Origin: Rhizobium sullae
GTDB taxonomy: Bacteria; Pseudomonadota; Alphaproteobacteria; Rhizobiales; Rhizobiaceae
NCBI RefSeq assembly: GCF_900169785.1
Contig: NZ_FWER01000015.1
Location: 133,319 to 197,318 of the forward strand
Direction: 5' to 3'
DNA length: 64,000 nucleotides
Of this stretch, positions 1 through 9,219 are shown one piece after another. Below the pieces are notes generated by a model. It saw only the letters and a list, made by a program, of their open reading frames with translations. It ran no database searches and was not told the DNA's origin. The translations under genes were made by a program, and so were the position numbers. Position 1 is the stretch's first letter; each line of letters starts with the position of its first letter.

Positions 1-1465
1 TCGTATAAAGTGCGGCAAAACCGATGATGGTGATGAGCACCGTGCTTGCCCCCAGGCTGGAGACCGCCATCGCCGTCGGCAATACCCCTTCGATGACCCA
101 GGGCTGGCGGCCGATCTCGGCGACGATCCAGCCTGCCTCGATGGCAATCCAGGGAAGCGGTATGGCAAAGACGGCGATCTTCAAGAGCAACGGATATTTG
201 TCGAGATGGCGGCGGGCCGACAGCCAGAAGAAGACTGCCGTCAGGACGATGAAGAACATGCCGAGCCCGACCATGATGCGGAACGACCAGAAAAGCGTCG
301 GCACATGCGGGATCGTGTCCCGTGCAGCCTGGGCGATCTGTTCTTCCGTTGCCTGACGGGGGTCGTCGACGTAGCGCTTCAATAAAAGTGCATAGCCGAG
401 TTGGTGGCCGAGATCCTCGAAGGAGGTGCGAACCTCCTGCGCGATGCCGTCCGGCGTCGGGGCCGAGCGGATTTGCATCAGCGCATCGTAAGCCTTGATG
501 CCATCGCGGATACGGGTTTCGGCCTGCTTCTCCAGCTTGTCGATGCCCGGAATTTCGGTCGTCAGCGAGCGCGTGCCGATCAGGCCCATGACCCACGGGA
601 TATGGATGGCAAAATGCGTTTCGCGGGTTTGCTGATCCGGAAAGCCGAAGGCCGTGAAGGCTGCCGGCGCCGGTTCCGTCTCCCACATCGCCTCGATTGC
701 CGCGAGCTTCATCTTCTGGTTTTCCGTCGCAAGATAACCGCTCTCGTCCCCGAGCACGACCACCGAGAGAGCCGAGGCAAGGCCGAAGGAGGCGGCAACC
801 GTCATCGAGCGCTTGGCAAGCTCGATATGGCGGCCCTTCAAGATATACCAGGCCGAAACGCCGAGCACGAAGATCGAGGCACAGACATAACCGGCCGAGA
901 CCGTATGAACGAATTTCGCCTGCGCGACGGGATTGAAGACGACGTCGAAGAAGCTCACGATCTCCATGCGCATGGTCTGCGGATTGAGCGCCGAGCCGAC
1001 CGGGTTCTGCATCCAGCCGTTGGCAATTAAAATCCACAGTGCCGAGAAGTTCGAGCCGAGCGCCACGGCCCAGGTTGCGACCAGATGCCCGACTTTCGAG
1101 AGCTTGTCCCAGCCGAAGAAGAAGAGGCCGACGAAGGTCGCTTCCAGGAAGAAGGCCATGAGCCCTTCGATTGCCAGGGGTGCGCCGAAGATGTCGCCGA
1201 CATAATAGCTGTAATAGCTCCAGTTCATGCCGAACTGGAATTCCATGACGATGCCGGTAGCCACGCCCAGTGCGAAGTTGATGCCGAAGAGCGTGCCCCA
1301 GAATTTCGTCATCTGCCGCCAGATCTGGCGGCCGGTCATCACATAGGTCGTCTCCATGATCGCGAGCAGCACCGACAGACCGAGCGTCAGCGGCACGAAC
1401 AGGAAGTGGTAAAGTGCCGTCAGCGCGAATTGGAAGCGCGATAGCGCGACGATATCTAGTTCCAT
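1..1465 (-). CDS. cydA: Cytochrome bd ubiquinol oxidase subunit I (3' end beyond window)
   Basis: Heme-bearing subunit of the cytochrome bd quinol oxidase of the inner membrane, which reduces oxygen at low tension. Reading the minus strand from the ATG at 1465 gives about 488 residues beginning MELDIVALSRFQFALTALYH; His20 matches the family's N-terminal heme b595 ligand. A second conserved segment, FVHTVSAGY, lies near residue 185, and a quinol-binding loop contains GDESGY and QKMKLAAIEAMWETEP. Several membrane helices are evident. The family is about 520 residues, so roughly 40 C-terminal residues lie beyond position 1. A purine-rich ribosome binding site (GGGAGAAAG) precedes the start. It lies 76 bases downstream of cydC on the same strand, so it is probably the end of a regulator-cydD-cydC-cydA(-cydB) unit; cydB would be outside the window. 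Confidence 0.95.
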   Translation of the reverse strand, partial: MELDIVALSRFQFALTALYHFLFVPLTLGLSVLLAIMETTYVMTGRQIWRQMTKFWGTLFGINFALGVATGIVMEFQFGMNWSYYSYYVGDIFGAPLAIEGLMAFFLEATFVGLFFFGWDKLSKVGHLVATWAVALGSNFSALWILIANGWMQNPVGSALNPQTMRMEIVSFFDVVFNPVAQAKFVHTVSAGYVCASIFVLGVSAWYILKGRHIELAKRSMTVAASFGLASALSVVVLGDESGYLATENQKMKLAAIEAMWETEPAPAAFTAFGFPDQQTRETHFAIHIPWVMGLIGTRSLTTEIPGIDKLEKQAETRIRDGIKAYDALMQIRSAPTPDGIAQEVRTSFEDLGHQLGYALLLKRYVDDPRQATEEQIAQAARDTIPHVPTLFWSFRIMVGLGMFFIVLTAVFFWLSARRHLDKYPLLLKIAVFAIPLPWIAIEAGWIVAEIGRQPWVIEGVLPTAMAVSSLGASTVLITIIGFAALYT

Positions 1466-1541
1466 TGTCTTTCTCCCACGGTCCCACGGGATGTCGAGAA
1501 TTCCACGGGCGCCGGCCGGCGTCCGCAGTTACGCACAGCAC

Positions 1542-3230
1542 TCAATCCGGCCTCAGCCGTTCGAGCGCGCTTTCGAACGCCGCCTCTCCGCGGCGCGAGA
1601 TTTCGGTGATCCGGCCGCCTTCAATGATCGCGATCCGATCGGCGATCGCCGCCTCCCGGCGGGTATGGCTTGCAATGACGAGCGACCGGCCATGTGCCCT
1701 CGCCTTGAGACGGGCCATCACGTCACGTGCTGTTGCGCTGTCGAGACCTTCCGTCGGCTCATCGAGCAGCCAAAGCGGCGTATCCCGAAGGAAGAGGCGC
1801 GCAAGCGCCAGACGGCGGGATTGGCCGCCCGACAGACCGAAACCGCCCTCGCCAAGAGGGGTCCTAAGACCTTTCGGTAGAGCATCGACATCTGAAAGCA
1901 GCCCCGCGGCGGCAAGCACTTCGCGCAGTTCCATTTCGGACGCCTGTGGCTTGGCAAGCCGCAAATTACCCTCGAGCGTATCCTGGAAGAGCTCGGTCCT
2001 TTGCGTCAGACGCGTCGCGTCCATGCATGCGGCAGTCCCGAAGCGGGGCTGGATTTCGCCCGCGAAAACCGACAGCAGGGTCGATTTTCCGGCACCACTC
2101 GGGCCGATCACGGCCAGAGTCTCACCCAGCTTCAATTCCAGGCTGATTGCATGCAGCGCATCTCTGGCGGAGCCATCATGCCTGACGCCTGCGGCCTGTA
2201 ACGAAAGAGCCATGCCGGCTTCAGCCGCACGGCCTTTCGGCCGCAATGGCTCTTCAGCAAGGTGCGGACCGATACGCCTAGCGGCGACAAGGATCCGCCC
2301 GAGTTCCAAGGCGCCTCGCCGCAGGGCCGTGAAGGGTTCGACTGCTGCAAAGGCGATCAATAGCCCCAATGCGGCAACCGGCGCGGTGATCGCCTTTGCT
2401 TCAGTGAGTGCTGCCACCGCAAGAAGCGAGCCGGCGAGCAGGATCGCCGTGACGAGACCGAAGCTCAAGATGACACCTGTCTCGATCCGGTTCAGGTGAC
2501 GATCGGCCTTGGCCGTGTAAGCATCGGCTGCGATGACGGCAGCGCATTGCGCTTGAATGCGCGATGCCATTAGGAGATCCGTCTGGCCGGCGGTCAAATC
2601 GATGGCGCGTGAGCGAAGCGCCTCGATGCCATAGGCGCGCCGGCGGGCAGGCCTTCGGGCAAGACAACCGGCAACGAGCGGAATACCGATGCCGGAGCAG
2701 ATCAACAGCCCACCGACCGCGAGACCGAATGCTGGGTGCATGATGCCGAGCGTGATGACGGCGACAAGTGCAGCGCCTATCGCGGCAACAATCGGAACAA
2801 GAATTCTGAGGTAGAGCGAATCCAGAGCATCGATATCGGCCGTCAGGCGAAAAAGCAGTCTGGAGGGCCGACGGAGCAGATGGCGCGCTGCTCCTGGGCC
2901 AGCCCAGCCGCGAAAAAGCTTCTCGCGAAGTGCTGCCAGTATGCCCAGCGTTGCGTCATGCGTCGTTATCCGCTCGCCGTAACGCGCGACCGTGCGGCCG
3001 ATCGCAAGCATGCGGATTGCAGCTGCTGGCGCAAAGACGTCGAAGGCGATCGCCGCCGCCGATAGTCCGGCAATCGATGCGGCGGTGATGAACCAGCCCG
3101 ACAGGCCGAGCAGGGCAAGGCCGGCGATAACCGTGACGGCCGAAAGCAAAGCACCGGTCAGCAGGCTGCGCGGTCTTTCAGCGAAGAAAAGCTCAAGGAT
3201 CGGCGCAAGGGTCCGGAACTGGTTTCTCAT
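1542..3230 (-). CDS. cydC: Heme/thiol ABC exporter subunit CydC
   Basis: One half of the heterodimeric CydDC ABC exporter needed for assembly of cytochrome bd; it moves reductant (glutathione/cysteine) and is linked to heme. The 562-residue protein has an N-terminal membrane domain with the CydC-typical LSGWFITAASIAG segment near residue 45, then an ABC domain with Walker A GPSGAGKST, signature LSGGQSRRLALARL and Walker B LWLLDEPTEGLD. The start codon overlaps the cydD stop by four bases (ATGA), indicating translational coupling. Length and domain order are normal for the family. Confidence 0.93.
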   Translation of the reverse strand: MRNQFRTLAPILELFFAERPRSLLTGALLSAVTVIAGLALLGLSGWFITAASIAGLSAAAIAFDVFAPAAAIRMLAIGRTVARYGERITTHDATLGILAALREKLFRGWAGPGAARHLLRRPSRLLFRLTADIDALDSLYLRILVPIVAAIGAALVAVITLGIMHPAFGLAVGGLLICSGIGIPLVAGCLARRPARRRAYGIEALRSRAIDLTAGQTDLLMASRIQAQCAAVIAADAYTAKADRHLNRIETGVILSFGLVTAILLAGSLLAVAALTEAKAITAPVAALGLLIAFAAVEPFTALRRGALELGRILVAARRIGPHLAEEPLRPKGRAAEAGMALSLQAAGVRHDGSARDALHAISLELKLGETLAVIGPSGAGKSTLLSVFAGEIQPRFGTAACMDATRLTQRTELFQDTLEGNLRLAKPQASEMELREVLAAAGLLSDVDALPKGLRTPLGEGGFGLSGGQSRRLALARLFLRDTPLWLLDEPTEGLDSATARDVMARLKARAHGRSLVIASHTRREAAIADRIAIIEGGRITEISRRGEAAFESALERLRPD

Positions 3231-4927
3231 TCAGCCGCCTCTTGTAAGAACTGTGTGCCGATGGCGATCCTGCGGCCCATGCGTGCCGCAAAACGCGGGT
3301 CATGTGTCGCGACAATGAGCGTCCGGCCCCTGGCAAGCGTAAGCAAGCTCTCCGTGATCTCCGCTGCGGTCACCGCGTCGAGATGTGCCGTCGGCTCGTC
3401 CGCCAGGATGATGCGAATGTCGGGATTGGCGGCCGCCCGTGCGATCGCAAGCCGCAACGCCTCGCCGCCCGAAAGGCCGGTACCGCTTTCGCCGAGCGGC
3501 CGCTTGCCATAGGCAGCCGCGACGCCGTCCAGCCTGGCAAGCGCCAAAGCCTCGTGCAGAATGCCGCGATGCCTGCCCAGCAAGACATTGCCGGCCAAGC
3601 TTCCGGCAAATATATGTGGCGCCTGCCCGATCCAGGCCATGGCCCTGCGCGCGCCCGCATCGACAGGCCGGCCGCCGATCAGGACTTGACCCGTCAGAGG
3701 TGGTGCCAGACCGGCGATCAGCGCAAGCAGCGTGGATTTTCCCGCACCGCTCGCACCGGCAAGCGCGACATGCTCGCCCTCTGTGAAAAGACAGTTGAAG
3801 CCGGCAAGCGCGAAGGGCCGCGAGCGATCGTAACGGAAGCTGACGTCGTTGAACTCAATGTCGAACCGATAAGTGCGCGGCGCCGAGCCGGCCGTCTCCA
3901 ACTCGACGATCTCCATGCCGCAATCGGAAAGGCTATCAAGCGCCTTAACTGCCGCTTCTCCGGCGGCGCGGTCGTGCCAAACTGAGGAAAGTTCGCGCAA
4001 GGGCTCGAAAAAGGCGGGCGCAAGCAGGAGAATGAAAAGACCTTCGGTCAAGCTGAGCTTTCCCGACCATGTTCCGAAGCGGAGTTCGCCGAGAAGACTG
4101 AAGCCCACATAGACCGCGACCATTGCAACGCCGAGCGCTGCAAAGAGCTCCAGCACGGCTGAGGAGAGAAAGGCGATTTTCAGCACCGCCAAGGTGCGTG
4201 TCTTGAGGTCCTCTGCATCTGCCCGCAGCCGCGTGGCAGTCAGCCCGACCGCATCAAGCGAGCGGATCGTGGCCAGTCCGCGGAGCCGATCGAGAAGAAA
4301 TGCGTTGAGGCTGCCTGTTGCGGCGAGCTGCTTTTCGCTCGCTGCCTGCGCCCGCCAGCCGATGAGCGCCATGAAAAGTGGAATAAGCGGCATTGCGATG
4401 AACAGCGCAAGTGCCGCGACCCAGGAGATCGGCAAGATGCAGATGAGGATGATGGGAGGAATGGCGCTCGCTTTGAAGCGAGCCGGCAGGAAGCGCGAAA
4501 GGTAGGGAACGATCAGCTCCGCCTGCTCGCCGAGAATGCTCGCAACCCGCCCGGAAGCAGGACGCGTGCCGTCGATCGGCGATCGCCGGGCAAGCGCTGC
4601 AACGGCAATCTGTCTCCTCAAACCCAGTTCAGTGCGCGCCCTGTCGAAGGCGATCTGGCCGCCAGCCGCGTCAAGCAGCGCCTTTGCAATGCCGAGTACC
4701 AAGACAAAAAAGGCGGGCCAAAGGACATCGCGAAGACCGCCGCCATCCGCAGTGCGGCCGACGGCGTAAGCAAGTAGACCAGCTTGCGGGATCCACAAGA
4801 GGGCGGCAGCGGTTTGAACCGTAGCGGCATGACGAAGACGTGAAGGCTTGGACGAAAGCACCGGCGAGCCAATCGCTGGCGCTCCGGCTGCGCGCGCTTT
4901 TTCCTCGTCGAAGAAAGCACTCCCCAT
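3227..4927 (-). CDS. cydD: Heme/thiol ABC exporter subunit CydD
   Basis: Partner of CydC in the inner-membrane exporter required for cytochrome bd maturation. I chose the ATG at 4927 (566 residues, MGSAFFDEEK) instead of an upstream start at 5050, because the longer version would overlap the regulator gene and carries an atypical extension. The membrane domain spans about residues 35-320. The ABC domain has Walker A GASGAGKST near 391-399, signature LSGGEALRLAIARA and Walker B IILADEPTAHLD. The gene begins four bases after the regulator's stop codon at 4932, so the two are co-transcribed. Confidence 0.93.
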   Translation of the reverse strand: MGSAFFDEEKARAAGAPAIGSPVLSSKPSRLRHAATVQTAAALLWIPQAGLLAYAVGRTADGGGLRDVLWPAFFVLVLGIAKALLDAAGGQIAFDRARTELGLRRQIAVAALARRSPIDGTRPASGRVASILGEQAELIVPYLSRFLPARFKASAIPPIILICILPISWVAALALFIAMPLIPLFMALIGWRAQAASEKQLAATGSLNAFLLDRLRGLATIRSLDAVGLTATRLRADAEDLKTRTLAVLKIAFLSSAVLELFAALGVAMVAVYVGFSLLGELRFGTWSGKLSLTEGLFILLLAPAFFEPLRELSSVWHDRAAGEAAVKALDSLSDCGMEIVELETAGSAPRTYRFDIEFNDVSFRYDRSRPFALAGFNCLFTEGEHVALAGASGAGKSTLLALIAGLAPPLTGQVLIGGRPVDAGARRAMAWIGQAPHIFAGSLAGNVLLGRHRGILHEALALARLDGVAAAYGKRPLGESGTGLSGGEALRLAIARAAANPDIRIILADEPTAHLDAVTAAEITESLLTLARGRTLIVATHDPRFAARMGRRIAIGTQFLQEAAE

Positions 4928-4931
4928 AGCG

Positions 4932-5504
4932 CTAGCTCTTGTTCGCAGGCCGACGCCCGCGGCCGAGCGATACCACCCGGTCCTTGGCTTCCAGAAGCTT
5001 CGTAACCTTTGCTCCCAAAGAGAGTAGCGTTGCGAGGCGCTCTGTTTCAAGTTGTTTTACGTCCTCATACCAATGTGTCAGTTGCTCGATCAAGCCGTGC
5101 ATTTCGCTCATCCGCTGCTGGGCGAAGCGTTCGGCTTCGCTGGCAGGCCTTTGCATGAGGATTTCGCGCAAAACCGAAAGGGTGGGATCCACTTCGCGCT
5201 TCTTCCGTTCTTCGGCGAGCGTGCGCAGGATGAGCCAGACATCGTCAGGCGTGGTGAAGAAATCCCTGCGGTCGTCGGGCTTGTGTTTCAAAAGCACGAG
5301 GTTCCAGGCCTGCAGTTCGCGCAGGCTCATCGACACGTTGGAACGCGAGATGCCGAGCGCGTCGACGATCTCTTCGGCGCAGAGCGGCGACGGCGCGACA
5401 TAAAGAAGCGCATAGATCTGGCCGACCGTGCGATTGATGCCCCAACGCGAGCCCATCTCACCGAAATGCAGAACGAAGGATTGAACGAGCGGCGGAAGGT
5501 TCAT
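4932..5504 (-). CDS. GbsR/MarR-type winged-helix regulator of the cyd operon
   Basis: A 190-residue DNA-binding protein with a winged helix in its first half (LGISRSNVSMSLRELQAWNL) and a helical C-terminal dimerisation region rich in charged residues, typical of the GbsR branch of the MarR superfamily. I used the ATG at 5504 (MNLPPLVQSF); an upstream in-frame start at 5549 falls inside a palindrome and is more likely leader. It is the first gene of the cydDC-cydA unit, and a perfect inverted repeat lies 20 bases upstream, so autoregulation together with control of cytochrome bd is likely. The signal sensed is not visible; low oxygen, quinone state or envelope stress are guesses. Confidence 0.8.
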   Translation of the reverse strand: MNLPPLVQSFVLHFGEMGSRWGINRTVGQIYALLYVAPSPLCAEEIVDALGISRSNVSMSLRELQAWNLVLLKHKPDDRRDFFTTPDDVWLILRTLAEERKKREVDPTLSVLREILMQRPASEAERFAQQRMSEMHGLIEQLTHWYEDVKQLETERLATLLSLGAKVTKLLEAKDRVVSLGRGRRPANKS

Positions 5505-5523
5505 GCCAATTTCCGTTGTTCCT

Positions 5524-5549
5524 GTGATTTCAGAAATTACTGAAATCAC
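5524..5549 (-). promoter_or_regulatory. Inverted-repeat operator of the cyd operon
   Basis: Perfect 10-bp arms GTGATTTCAG and CTGAAATCAC separated by six bases. It sits just upstream of the regulator gene and overlaps the downstream edge of a candidate promoter, the position expected for a repressor site. The neighbouring GbsR/MarR-type protein is the obvious ligand (inference). Confidence 0.7.
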
Positions 5550-5575
5550 TATACGCTCGTTTCCGTCTTTCTCAA
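5548..5575 (-). promoter_or_regulatory. Candidate sigma-70 promoter of the cyd operon
   Basis: On the minus strand a -35 element TTGAGA (5570-5575) and a -10 element TATAGT (5548-5553) are separated by 16 bases. The -10 element touches the inverted repeat at 5524-5549, so operator binding would cover the start point. Confidence 0.55.
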
Positions 5576-6268
5576 TCGAGCAAACCGGGCTGCGGCAATT
5601 TGGTTGCAGGCCTGGAAATCAATTCAGACAGTGATGTTCACAGCAAGGATCTGATCTGAGCGTCGCAAGGATACCGAGCATCCTTTCCGGCAACGAATCC
5701 GTATGACACGACCTACGGTCGCTTGGTTTGCGAGATCCATTGCCCAACCCGATCGGCAGGTTCCGATGCCATCAGGACCCCCATGCGGTCGCTGCCGCCG
5801 CGGCGATGGCCTGAAGCCACGGTGGCCGCGCACCGCAAGAAACTCGCCGTGTTACTGTAACCTACATGGTGTCGGTCGGATTCTGTGTCATATTCATGAC
5901 GACTGCGCGACGTGCGGGCCCCCTCACATTGCCTGTCCGGGAGCGAAGGAATGGAATACGACACGGAGTCACCAAGCGCAGGTTTTCCGAGCAGGCGCTG
6001 GAGATCGACGCGCTTGCCTCCCGCAATGAAGATTCGGAGAACCGTACAACGACTTTTCCATTGCGGACCATCTCGTGCGAGAGTGGGAGTCGTCTACGGC
6101 TCCGGAGCGAGACGGACGTTACGCCGAGGCGCTCGAACTCAAAGATGGCCTCGGCAAAGAGATCCGCACCATGCTGCATCTTGCCAAGGTCGTGCCATTC
6201 TGTGTCGCCGTTGAACGCGCGATCGCCGAATCGTCGCAGCACTGCCGCGGCTACAGAAAAGGAATAAC
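5576..6268. other. Gene-poor spacer with a possible frameshifted relic
   Basis: I see no intact gene here. Protein-like sequence appears in two plus-strand frames that would join near 6030: SEQALEIDALASRNE in one frame, then FGEPYNDFSIADHLVREWES and further charged helical sequence ending at about 6281 in the other, after a stop at 6027. This looks like a small hypothetical gene broken by a frameshift, or chance. The final part overlaps the start of the next gene. Nothing recognisable as RNA or a repeat was seen. Confidence 0.35.
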
Positions 6269-7285
6269 ATGCCTCGACTGATGGCGCTCATCCTCAACTT
6301 CGCGGTCGCCGTAATCATGGCGGCTTTGACAGCCTGGTGTTCACTGGCCCTCTGGTATCGCCTGCCCCTGCCTGATGCCGGGCGGGCAATTGGCGCTGGC
6401 GTCTTCCTCGTCTTCGGTCTCTTTACTGTAGCGGCGCTTGCCAGCCGGCTGCGCATGAGAGCCATCCTTTCGTTCGCTGTCGTGTTCGCCCCGGTTCTCT
6501 TCTGGTGGAACTCGATCAAGCCGGAAGCGAACGCTGCATGGGCACCAGATGTCGCCCGGCAGGTCACGGGTCGTGTCGACGGAAATTCGCTGACCTTGAC
6601 TGATGTCCGGGACTTCGGCTGGCGAAGCAATTCCGACTTCACGGAGCGCTGGACGACACGAACCTACGATGTCAGCAAGGTGAAGACCGTCGACCTGTTC
6701 ATGTCATACTGGGCGGGGCCGAAGATCGCACATGTCATCTTCAGCTTCGGCTTCGAAGGCGGCGAGCAGCTCGCCTGGTCGATCGAGGTACGCCACAAGG
6801 TCGGTGGGGCGTTTTCTCCCCTTGCCGATCTCTTCAAGAACGACCCACTTGTAATCCTTGCCGCGGACGAACGTGACGTTGTCGGCGTCCGCTCCAATGT
6901 GCGGGGCGAGGACGTGCAAATCTATCGGCTGAGAGCCAGTCCCGAGCAGGCACGAAATCTGCTTCTCGAATACGTCGCCGGGGCCAACGCCCTTGCCCAG
7001 ACTCCGCAGTTCTACAACTCGATCACGACGAACTGCACGACGACCGTCGCCAAGCTGATGCGTGTCGCCGGAGACAAGGTGCCGTTCGACTGGCGGCTGA
7101 TCCTCAACGGTTATCTTCCCGACTACGCCTATGACCGAGGAGCCATCGACACGTCGATGCCGCTCGCCCGATTGCGAGAAATTTCGAAAATCGACGAGCG
7201 GGCGCGGGCGGATGGATTATCGCCCAACTTCTCGAAGGCAATCCGTCTCGGCGTGCCCGCCCCGGCCGCCGTCGCTACGCCGTAA
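6269..7285 (+). CDS. DUF4105 (Lnb-type periplasmic) membrane protein
   Basis: A 338-residue protein with three hydrophobic N-terminal segments (roughly residues 5-30, 38-60 and 66-85) followed by a soluble domain of the DUF4105/Lnb N-terminal type, probably periplasmic. Conserved features visible are a HVIFSFGF segment near residue 150 and FYNSITTNCTTTV near 250, the Asn-Cys pair that is the family's conserved, possibly catalytic, region. The biochemical role of the family is not established. The start has GGAATAAC just upstream. It stands alone on the plus strand in a decayed region, with no operon partner close by. Confidence 0.75.
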   Translation: MPRLMALILNFAVAVIMAALTAWCSLALWYRLPLPDAGRAIGAGVFLVFGLFTVAALASRLRMRAILSFAVVFAPVLFWWNSIKPEANAAWAPDVARQVTGRVDGNSLTLTDVRDFGWRSNSDFTERWTTRTYDVSKVKTVDLFMSYWAGPKIAHVIFSFGFEGGEQLAWSIEVRHKVGGAFSPLADLFKNDPLVILAADERDVVGVRSNVRGEDVQIYRLRASPEQARNLLLEYVAGANALAQTPQFYNSITTNCTTTVAKLMRVAGDKVPFDWRLILNGYLPDYAYDRGAIDTSMPLARLREISKIDERARADGLSPNFSKAIRLGVPAPAAVATP

Positions 7286-7840
7286 CCACCAGTAACATGC
7301 TGAGGAAATCGCGATGATTGAGGCATGGTGCACCCTCTCAGGAATTCGCTAGGTGAAGTTTCACCTGCGCCCTTAAGCAGGACGGAACGTGAAGCTCATT
7401 AAGCACTTTCAGAACGTCACCACGGCTACGGACCTCCTGATGATGGTGGCCGCACCAATGCTCGCTCCGACCCGGGCCGAAGCCCCCCGTGCATCGCAGG
7501 CGCGGCCTCCCTCGCCGGAACGCCGCCGCAGTCTGGCATGTACCGACAGCACCGAGAACACGGGTTTCTGTGACGTCTGGCCGCGATAACGTGCTATGAA
7601 ATTTGAGGACGGACGACGACAGCTTTAGACAGACAACCGCAGACAGGGTCAGTGCGACACACAAGCAGGTGGAAGACTATGCCTCGCGCCGTCTCATGGG
7701 CAGAAGCACCACGTAAATGATTGAGAAGATCCTCGCCCCCTGATATGGCGACGGAACATGTCACGCGAACAGCACAAGTGTCTGTCGCATCCACAAACTA
7801 CTGCCTGATTTCGGGAATGTGACTGCGAGCCGACGTCGGA
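7286..7840. other. Spacer without a convincing gene
   Basis: Nothing clearly coding. A short inverted repeat, AGGTGAA and TTCACCT separated by two bases (7351-7366), could be an operator or part of a hairpin. A GTG-started frame at 7389 (66 residues, proline- and arginine-rich after a hydrophobic start) lacks recognisable homology and a good ribosome binding site. The missing 5' half of the following hydrolase gene is not found here in any frame. Confidence 0.4.
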
Positions 7841-8443
7841 ATGCTAATGGGGGATGACTTGCGCTTGTTTAACTCGTTGACTGCTGGTCGTATTCGGCGA
7901 CTTCTTCCATGCCTTGCGCAGATCGAGGACATGGGCGACCCGCACCCGCAGTTCACTCTGTTCGTCTCCCGTGACGACAAGGCGCTCGCTTTCTCGCGAC
8001 GGGTCTGGGGCAACATTCCGCGCCTCGGGTCGATCGATCCCGAAACCGCGCCGTACAAGGCGGAGCTTGCCGACTACAAGATTTCGGAGATCGACCTCAC
8101 CAAGATCAAGGTCAGCGACGATCGCAATCACAGCAAGTTCGCGGAATCCCCGGAAGTCGCCCAGCTCATCGGCGCGCGGCTGTCCGAAGGGCAGACGCTG
8201 ACCGACAGCCGGGTCGGTCTCGGCGACACCATCCTTGCCGGAACAACCGAGGTGGCCGCTGCCGCCGGAAGTGCCGCGGGCCTCGTACTGACCGCCCCCG
8301 TCGCGGTGTTTGACGCCGATACTCGCGGCAACTACGCCAATCATGTCGGCGGCCTGACCGGACAAGTCAGCGGAAGGCAGAAGGTTGCGGTCAAGAATTG
8401 CGCGGCGATGCCGACCGCCCCGACGTGCCTGACGCAGAGATAG
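7841..8443 (+). pseudogene. 5'-truncated DUF900 alpha/beta hydrolase
   Basis: Only the C-terminal part of a DUF900-type alpha/beta hydrolase (COG4782-like) remains. From about residue 25 the frame matches the family tail: a FTLFVSRDDKAL strand-loop with the catalytic-acid region, then ALAFSRRVWG, LTKIK, NHSKFAESPEV (with the conserved His) and LTDSRVGLGD. The nucleophile elbow GHSMG and everything before it are missing, so the product cannot be an active hydrolase. Family members are about 350-400 residues; this frame is 200. The last 20 residues also look atypical. The stop codon lies just before the ribosome binding site of the next gene, suggesting the two were once an operon. Confidence 0.7.
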
Positions 8444-8457
8444 CAGGAGGCGCCCGT

Positions 8458-9219
8458 TTGAGTTCGATCGCCCTTGGCACGCTTGTCTTCATCTGCCTGT
8501 TCGGGGCATCGCTCATCGGCATCCTTGTCCGTAACCGCCTGCCAGCCCATCACCTGGATGCCGAATCCAAGGACGTGATCCGCTTGTCGACGGCGGTCGT
8601 CGGCACGTTGTCTGCCCTTGCCCTCGGGCTGCTGATCGCGTCCGCGAACACCGTCTACAACAACGCCGAAGCCGAACTGCGGACCTCGGTTGCCCGCTTG
8701 CTGCTGCTTGACCGGGTAATGGCGCAGTACGGCCCAGAGACGGCGGATGCACGCAGCCGGCTGCATCGTCTAGTCGAGAACAGACTTGTTCAGGGGTGGG
8801 GCACCGCGGCCGAGCAGGCGGGAATCGAACCGTATGATGAAAACCAAGGCATCGAGCCTGTACAGGGTGAACTTCGCAACCTCGTTCCGGCGACCGAGCC
8901 GCAGCGACTGCTTCAGGCTCGCGCCCTCGAGATCAGCGGCCTCTTGGCCGAAGCCCACTGGATGCTCGTCGAAAGCAGTTCGGAAGGGTTGCCGACCGCG
9001 TTTCTCGTCATCCTTGTCTTTTGGCTCGCGTGGCTGTTCCTGACCTTCGGGCTCCAGGCTCCGGCCAATCCGACCGTGATCGGCGTCATGCTGGTCTGCT
9101 CGCTGTCGGTCGCAGCAGCGGTCTTCCTTGTCATCGACATGGCGCATCCGTATCTCGGTGTCATCCACGTCTCGGACGGGCCGCTGCGGGCTGCCCTTGG
9201 GCACATTGCCTCTCGATAG
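8458..9219 (+). CDS. DUF4239 (bestrophin-like) membrane protein
   Basis: A 253-residue membrane protein. I chose the TTG at 8458 because AGGAGG (8445-8450) lies seven bases upstream, whereas an earlier in-frame start at 8398 would overlap the preceding frame and adds an arginine-rich lead. Hydrophobic segments lie at about residues 4-22, 42-62, 180-200 and 205-230, with a long soluble loop between the second and third (TSVARLLLLDRV, ARSRLHRLVE). This matches DUF4239, a family sometimes described as bestrophin-like; a channel role is only inferred. It follows the truncated hydrolase by 14 bases. Confidence 0.75.
   Translation: MSSIALGTLVFICLFGASLIGILVRNRLPAHHLDAESKDVIRLSTAVVGTLSALALGLLIASANTVYNNAEAELRTSVARLLLLDRVMAQYGPETADARSRLHRLVENRLVQGWGTAAEQAGIEPYDENQGIEPVQGELRNLVPATEPQRLLQARALEISGLLAEAHWMLVESSSEGLPTAFLVILVFWLAWLFLTFGLQAPANPTVIGVMLVCSLSVAAAVFLVIDMAHPYLGVIHVSDGPLRAALGHIASR

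Noticed and set aside
1414..2499. 361-codon plus-strand frame over cydC
   Set aside because: Serine/arginine/proline-rich antisense reading of cydC; cydC has all ABC motifs.
5862..6242. 126-codon minus-strand frame
   Set aside because: Opposite to the more protein-like broken plus-strand frames; composition typical of a shadow.
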